Position numbers and translations under genes: made by a program. The notes beneath the pieces are model-generated. The model made no database searches. It had not been told where the DNA came from and saw nothing but the letters and a program-made list of their open reading frames with translations. From Myxococcales bacterium (GTDB lineage Bacteria > Myxococcota > Polyangia > Polyangiales > Polyangiaceae), in the NCBI GenBank assembly GCA_020430865.1, contig JAGQIY010000933.1:1-8428 (forward strand): a stretch of DNA of 8,428 bases, read 5' to 3'. Numbering within the stretch: the stretch's first letter is position 1; each line of letters begins with the position of its first letter. This document shows positions 5,217-8,428 of the stretch, piece by piece.

Positions 5217-6656
5217 GTGCCACTGCCACCTCCAGAATCTCAGCGACGGGACTTCCGTCACACCAAGATCATCTGCACGTTGGGTCCCGCGAGCGACAGC
5301 TCGAACGCGATCGCGGAGCTGGCCAAAGCCGGGATGAACATCGCGCGACTGAACATGTCTCATGGCGACCACGAGTCGCACCTGATGGCGATCCGTCGCA
5401 TCAAGAGCCTCAACACCAAGCTGAACCACCCAGTGAGCATCCTGCTCGACCTGCAGGGTCCAGAGATCCGCACTGGCGTGCTCAGCGAGAAGCTCGACTT
5501 GAAGGTGGGTGAGTCGGTCACGCTCACGGTGAGCCCGATCGACGATCCAGAGGTGAAGAGCGTCCACGTCAACTACGACGACCTGGTGAACGATCTCCAC
5601 GCCGGTGATCGGGTGACCGTGGACAACGGTCTGATCAACCTCGAGGTGCTGCGGATCAAGGATCGCCAGCTCGAGTGCCTGGTGCTCGACGGAGGCACCC
5701 TGGGCTCACGCAAGCACGTGAACCTGCCAGGGATCCGCGTGAACCTCCCCAGCATCACGGAGAAGGACCGCCGCGACATCCAGTTCGGCATCGAGCACGA
5801 AGTGGACTTCATCGCGCTGTCCTTCGTGCGCTCGGCCAACGACGTGCTGGAGGCGCGGGAGCTCGTCGAGGCGTCGGGGGCCAACATCCGGCTGATCGCG
5901 AAGATCGAGAACCAGGAAGGGGTCGACAACTTCGCCGCGATCCTCCGCGAGGCAGACGGCGTGATGGTGGCCCGGGGGGATCTCGGCGTGGAGGTCGACT
6001 TCCGTGAGCTGCCGGTCATCCAGCGGCGCCTGGTGCGCGCCTGCGCCATCGCCGGCAAGCCGGTGATCGTCGCGACTCACCTGCTCGAGTCGATGATCGA
6101 GAACCCGATGCCTACCCGCGCGGAAGTGACGGACGTCGCCAACGCGGTGTACGAGCAGGCGGACGCGGTCATGCGGGGCGGGGAAACGGCGACGGGCGCC
6201 TACTCGACGCGCTGTGTTCAGGTGCTCGACAGCCTGACCCGTCGCATCGAGAAGGAACCGGGCCTGGAGTTCCACGAACAGCGCCAACCCGCGACCCCTC
6301 GTGAAGAGCTCGCGCGGAGCGCCGTGCGCCTCGCCGACTCGATCAACTCGCCCGCGATCGTCGTGATCACGCGCCGCGGGTTGCTCGCCCAGCAGGTGGC
6401 GAGCTTCCGGCCACGTCAGGCCATCATCTACGCCTTCACCAACATGAGCAGCACTAGGCGCAAGCTCTGGCTGCTGCGGTCGGTGGTCCCCTTCGTGACC
6501 GACTTCTCGAGCGATCCGGAGAAGACCATCGTCACGGCCTTCGAGAGGCTGCGCCGCCGCAACCGCGTGCTCCCAGGCGATCCCATCGTGGTGATCAGCG
6601 ACATCCGCGCTGCCTCGGAGACCGTGAGCAGCATCCAGGTGCGCACCTTCGGCTGA
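5217..6656 (+). CDS. pyk: Pyruvate kinase
   Basis: The gene encodes 479 residues, normal for the family. The enzyme transfers phosphate from phosphoenolpyruvate to ADP to give pyruvate and ATP, the last step of glycolysis, in the cytoplasm. Motifs: TKIICTLGPAS near the N-terminus; R44, N46, S48 (ARLNMSHG) and D78 (phosphate, K+ and nucleotide site); LQGPEIRTG (79-87); the B domain at about 90-175; K229-x-E231 in IAKIENQEG (catalytic Lys and metal ligand); D255 in ARGDLG; T287 in ATHLLESM; and PTRAEVTDVANAV. The C-terminal alpha/beta regulatory domain runs from about 360. Departures from the usual text are H288 for Gln after T287, and MRGGETATGAYS instead of MLSGETAxGKYP. GTG 5217 is the only reasonable start: an in-frame TGA lies at 5211-5213 and the conserved block begins at residue 16. 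No usable Shine-Dalgarno is present (GAGG ends 1 base before GTG). It converges on the next gene with a 3-base gap and no terminator. Confidence 0.96.
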   Translation: MPLPPPESQRRDFRHTKIICTLGPASDSSNAIAELAKAGMNIARLNMSHGDHESHLMAIRRIKSLNTKLNHPVSILLDLQGPEIRTGVLSEKLDLKVGESVTLTVSPIDDPEVKSVHVNYDDLVNDLHAGDRVTVDNGLINLEVLRIKDRQLECLVLDGGTLGSRKHVNLPGIRVNLPSITEKDRRDIQFGIEHEVDFIALSFVRSANDVLEARELVEASGANIRLIAKIENQEGVDNFAAILREADGVMVARGDLGVEVDFRELPVIQRRLVRACAIAGKPVIVATHLLESMIENPMPTRAEVTDVANAVYEQADAVMRGGETATGAYSTRCVQVLDSLTRRIEKEPGLEFHEQRQPATPREELARSAVRLADSINSPAIVVITRRGLLAQQVASFRPRQAIIYAFTNMSSTRRKLWLLRSVVPFVTDFSSDPEKTIVTAFERLRRRNRVLPGDPIVVISDIRAASETVSSIQVRTFG

Positions 6657-6659
6657 GCC

Positions 6660-7871
6660 TCACCAGTAGAGGCAGGCGAGAGGCAGCGCGGAGAGCGTCG
6701 GCACGAGCGCGCTGTAGTCGTCGAAGCGCGTGCAGCCAAAGCTGGAATCGGTGAACTGATACGTCAGGCGCTGGCCATCCGCGACGCCAGCGCTGGCGAA
6801 CGCCTCTGCGTCCGAGGCCGTGTTCCCGAACGCATAGAAGACCGGGAAGCCCTTGGCGTAGGTCGCGTCGAGTTCAGCCAGCTTGTAGTCCACCGCAGCG
6901 TTGCCGGTCGCGCCAGTCAGGGTGGTGGTGGTGTGGACGATACCGGGAGGAAAGCCGTACACCTCGAGGAACTCGCGCGTGCGACCGACCAGGAACTCGG
7001 GGCGCGCAGTCAGGTAGAAGGGACGGTATCCCCGCTGCGCGATGGCACGCAGCGCCTCGGGGGCGCCGCTGTTCACGTTGGGCAGCGTGCCCGTCAAGAG
7101 CGCCGTGAACTCCTCGTTCTCCTTGGTGGTCAGCGTGCCATCGACGTCGGTCGCGAACACCTTCTGGCCGCTCGGAAGCACTTCGATGTACAGATCGGCG
7201 GTGGAGTGATCCCCAGCAACCACCAGCCGCAACCGATGCCGACCAGGACCGAGCCGCTTGTCCGTGGGGATCTGGAAGTACACGCGCCCCCCGCTGTCGT
7301 CGACGCCTTCGACGGTGGCGTGCATGTTGTCTTGTGTCGTGATCGCGGTACCAAGAAACTCCCAGTCGTCCGCCTGGGTACCGGCGCAGTCGCGCAGGAG
7401 CCAGATGTCCACCTCTTCGTCCTTGAGGTCCTTGTCGGTGACGCCGTATGCCACCTTCCCGATCACCCACTGATCGTCTGCTTCCGTGAGGAATAGATCT
7501 CGACCACGCAGGTTGGCGAAGCCCGTGTTGACCACCAAGGGCGACGTGATGGAGTGACGCCAGTCTCGCTTGGGCCCAGGATCCGGAGGCGGAGCGCCGC
7601 ACGTCGGGATCGCCGCGCAGGCCTCGAGCCCTCCAGTGCCCCCCTCGGCACCCAGCCCTCCGGCACCCAGCCCTCCTGTACCCGCGCCCCCGGCTCCTCC
7701 CGCCCCTCCGCTGACGGCCCCGCCCACCCCCGCGCTGGCAGCATCACCGCCGGCGCCAGCGAGCCCGGCCCCGCCGCCGCTCGACGCTCCCGTGTCCGCC
7801 GACGCGCTACTCCCACACGCGGAGAGCAGACCGATGAGGAGCAGCGGAGAGACCCGGGATAGGCTAGTCAT
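6660..7871 (-). CDS. Lipoprotein with Nir2/RdgB-like beta-sandwich and catalytic LNS2/lipin HAD domain
   Basis: The gene encodes 403 residues from ATG 7871. A GTG at 7907 would add 12 residues before the signal peptide and is less likely. Residues 1-19 form a lipoprotein signal with lipobox LSAC (C19). Residues 20-82 are a Gly/Ala/Ser-rich linker with a tandem GGLGA repeat. Residues about 104-235 look like a beta-sandwich (VDIWLL, GRVYFQIPTDKRLGPGRHR, VVAGDHSTADLY). They strongly recall the segment before LNS2 in animal PITPNM/Nir2/RdgB proteins. Residues about 236-395 are the LNS2/lipin HAD domain: D242-V-D244-G-T246 (nucleophile and acid), T288 in YLTARP, K330, and FGNTASD (348-354, metal motif). 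Nir2 has a degenerate SIDGS at the first motif, whereas here the residues match active lipin-type phosphatases. Mature Cys residues 85, 91, 162, 380 and 400 could form disulfides. It is probably an envelope-anchored Mg2+ phosphatase; phosphatidate is a family-based guess. Fold call good, activity inferred. Confidence 0.85.
   Translation of the reverse strand: MTSLSRVSPLLLIGLLSACGSSASADTGASSGGGAGLAGAGGDAASAGVGGAVSGGAGGAGGAGTGGLGAGGLGAEGGTGGLEACAAIPTCGAPPPDPGPKRDWRHSITSPLVVNTGFANLRGRDLFLTEADDQWVIGKVAYGVTDKDLKDEEVDIWLLRDCAGTQADDWEFLGTAITTQDNMHATVEGVDDSGGRVYFQIPTDKRLGPGRHRLRLVVAGDHSTADLYIEVLPSGQKVFATDVDGTLTTKENEEFTALLTGTLPNVNSGAPEALRAIAQRGYRPFYLTARPEFLVGRTREFLEVYGFPPGIVHTTTTLTGATGNAAVDYKLAELDATYAKGFPVFYAFGNTASDAEAFASAGVADGQRLTYQFTDSSFGCTRFDDYSALVPTLSALPLACLYW
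7647..7676 (-). repeat. Tandem 15-base repeat in the lipoprotein linker
   Basis: Two identical copies of GGCACCCAGCCCTCC (plus-strand text) abut exactly and encode GGLGA twice in the Gly/Ala-rich linker. This suggests the linker can grow or shrink by slippage. Confidence 0.85.
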
Positions 7872-7923
7872 TGGGTCAAGCGTAGCCCGACGAAATCCAG
7901 GAAACACTCGCCAACGTACTCAA
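7872..7923. promoter_or_regulatory. Short divergent promoter region between two lipoprotein genes
   Basis: Only 52 bases separate the divergent ATG codons of the LNS2 lipoprotein (7871) and the esterase lipoprotein (7924), so both promoters must fit here or inside the opposite gene. I see no clear -10/-35 pair or close Shine-Dalgarno for either gene. An AGGAAA at 7899-7904 is about 19 bases from the esterase ATG, too far to be a normal site. Confidence 0.45.
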
Positions 7924-8428
7924 ATGACACACGGCACGAACTTCCTCGCCACATTCGCTCGCGCGTTCGTTGCGCTCACCGCCTTGAGCCTGGGGCTGGC
8001 GATCGTTGGCTGTGGGCGCGGCGGCACTCCGGACCGGGACTCTGCCTCCGCGAGCGTGGGTGGCGCTGCAAGCGCTGGGCGCGCGCCCGCCAGCGGCGCG
8101 CATTTCCGCACGCAAAAAGCGCCGCCGGAGCCTGCGCTCCGCTACCTGACGTTTCAACTCGGCGGAGCGCGTGAAGAGGAGGAACTTCCACTTCTGATAG
8201 CCGTGCATGGACTCGGAGACACCCCGCAGAACTTCTCGCGCTGGCTCCTGAGCCTGGATCTCAAACTGAGACTGGTGGTGCCTGAAGCTCCCGACCCCTA
8301 CGGACATGGCTACTCGTGGTTTCCCTATCGCGAGCACCGAACGGAGCACGAGCTGGCAACCGGCATCGCCGCGAGCCGCGATCGACTCGAGCGGCTCCTC
8401 GAGCAACTGGAGCGTCGCTTTCCAACCC
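7924..8428 (+). CDS. Alpha/beta-hydrolase (phospholipase/carboxylesterase-like) lipoprotein, 3' end outside window
   Basis: The frame opens at ATG 7924 and stays open to the window end (168 codons visible), so the gene is truncated by the window. Residues 1-29 form a signal sequence with R13, a long hydrophobic run and IVG-C30, a plausible lipobox. A Ser/Ala/Gly-rich linker follows (about 31-60). The start of an alpha/beta-hydrolase domain is clear: LPLLIAVHGLGDTPQNFSRW (88-107) is the first strand with the HG-x-GD oxyanion loop of the phospholipase/carboxylesterase family. LRLVVPEAPDPYGHGYSWFPY is the next strand and loop, as in bacterial carboxylesterases (VxPxAP...W). The GxSxG serine motif and the Asp and His of the triad would lie just beyond base 8428. 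It is likely an envelope-anchored esterase; substrate unknown. It is divergent from the LNS2 lipoprotein, with 52 bases between starts. Confidence 0.85.
   Translation, partial: MTHGTNFLATFARAFVALTALSLGLAIVGCGRGGTPDRDSASASVGGAASAGRAPASGAHFRTQKAPPEPALRYLTFQLGGAREEEELPLLIAVHGLGDTPQNFSRWLLSLDLKLRLVVPEAPDPYGHGYSWFPYREHRTEHELATGIAASRDRLERLLEQLERRFPT

Noticed and set aside
4467..5600. 377-residue open frame on the minus strand
   Set aside because: It is antisense to the HAD gene and the start of pyruvate kinase, both firmly identified.
7876..8406. 176-residue open frame on the minus strand
   Set aside because: It is antisense to the truncated alpha/beta-hydrolase lipoprotein (7924 onward), which has a signal peptide, lipobox and hydrolase motifs. 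No domain is visible in the minus frame.
1..8428. tRNA or rRNA genes, CRISPR arrays, IS elements, prophage or toxin-antitoxin genes
   Set aside because: No cloverleaf-like element, no regularly spaced repeats, and no transposase, integrase or toxin-like protein was seen on either strand.

Overview
The window is GC-rich, densely coded DNA that most resembles a myxobacterium (Myxococcota, probably a Polyangiales-type genome). This is an inference from three things: lipoproteins with long Gly/Ala-rich linkers after the lipobox, GTG and TTG starts, and the mixture of protein families. There is no rRNA, tRNA, IS element, CRISPR array or phage signature. It looks like ordinary chromosome with several unusual exported proteins.

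Layout. (1) Positions 3-653 (+) hold the C-terminal two thirds of glutamyl-Q tRNA(Asp) synthetase. It overlaps by 4 bases (TTGA) a Tat-exported archaemetzincin-type zinc protease (650-1333, +). (2) Converging on these is a lipoprotein that looks like an outer-membrane beta-barrel (1350-2384, -). A POT/PTR2-family peptide transporter follows upstream on the same strand (2600-4201, -). The 215-base gap between these two holds several hairpins, one of them a good intrinsic terminator for the transporter. (3) A 346-base non-coding region (4202-4547) separates the transporter from a divergent HAD phosphatase and contains a 13-bp inverted repeat. (4) The HAD phosphatase (4548-5129, +) is followed by pyruvate kinase (5217-6656, +). 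(5) Converging on pyruvate kinase with a 3-base gap is a lipoprotein (6660-7871, -). Its two folded domains resemble the C-terminal part of animal Nir2/RdgB phosphatidylinositol transfer proteins (beta-sandwich plus LNS2/lipin HAD domain). (6) Divergent from it, an alpha/beta-hydrolase lipoprotein starts at 7924 (+) and runs off the window end.

Functional reading. Pyruvate kinase, the HAD phosphatase and the GluQ synthetase are housekeeping or metabolite-level enzymes. Four other genes encode exported or envelope proteins (Tat protease, barrel-like lipoprotein, LNS2 lipoprotein, esterase lipoprotein), and the POT protein is an inner-membrane importer. There is no single obvious multi-gene system. 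The most unusual item is the secreted Nir2/lipin-like lipoprotein, which keeps the catalytic DxDGT residues that the animal Nir2 proteins have lost, next to a divergent lipoprotein esterase. Family comparisons are from memory of the families, not from database searches.
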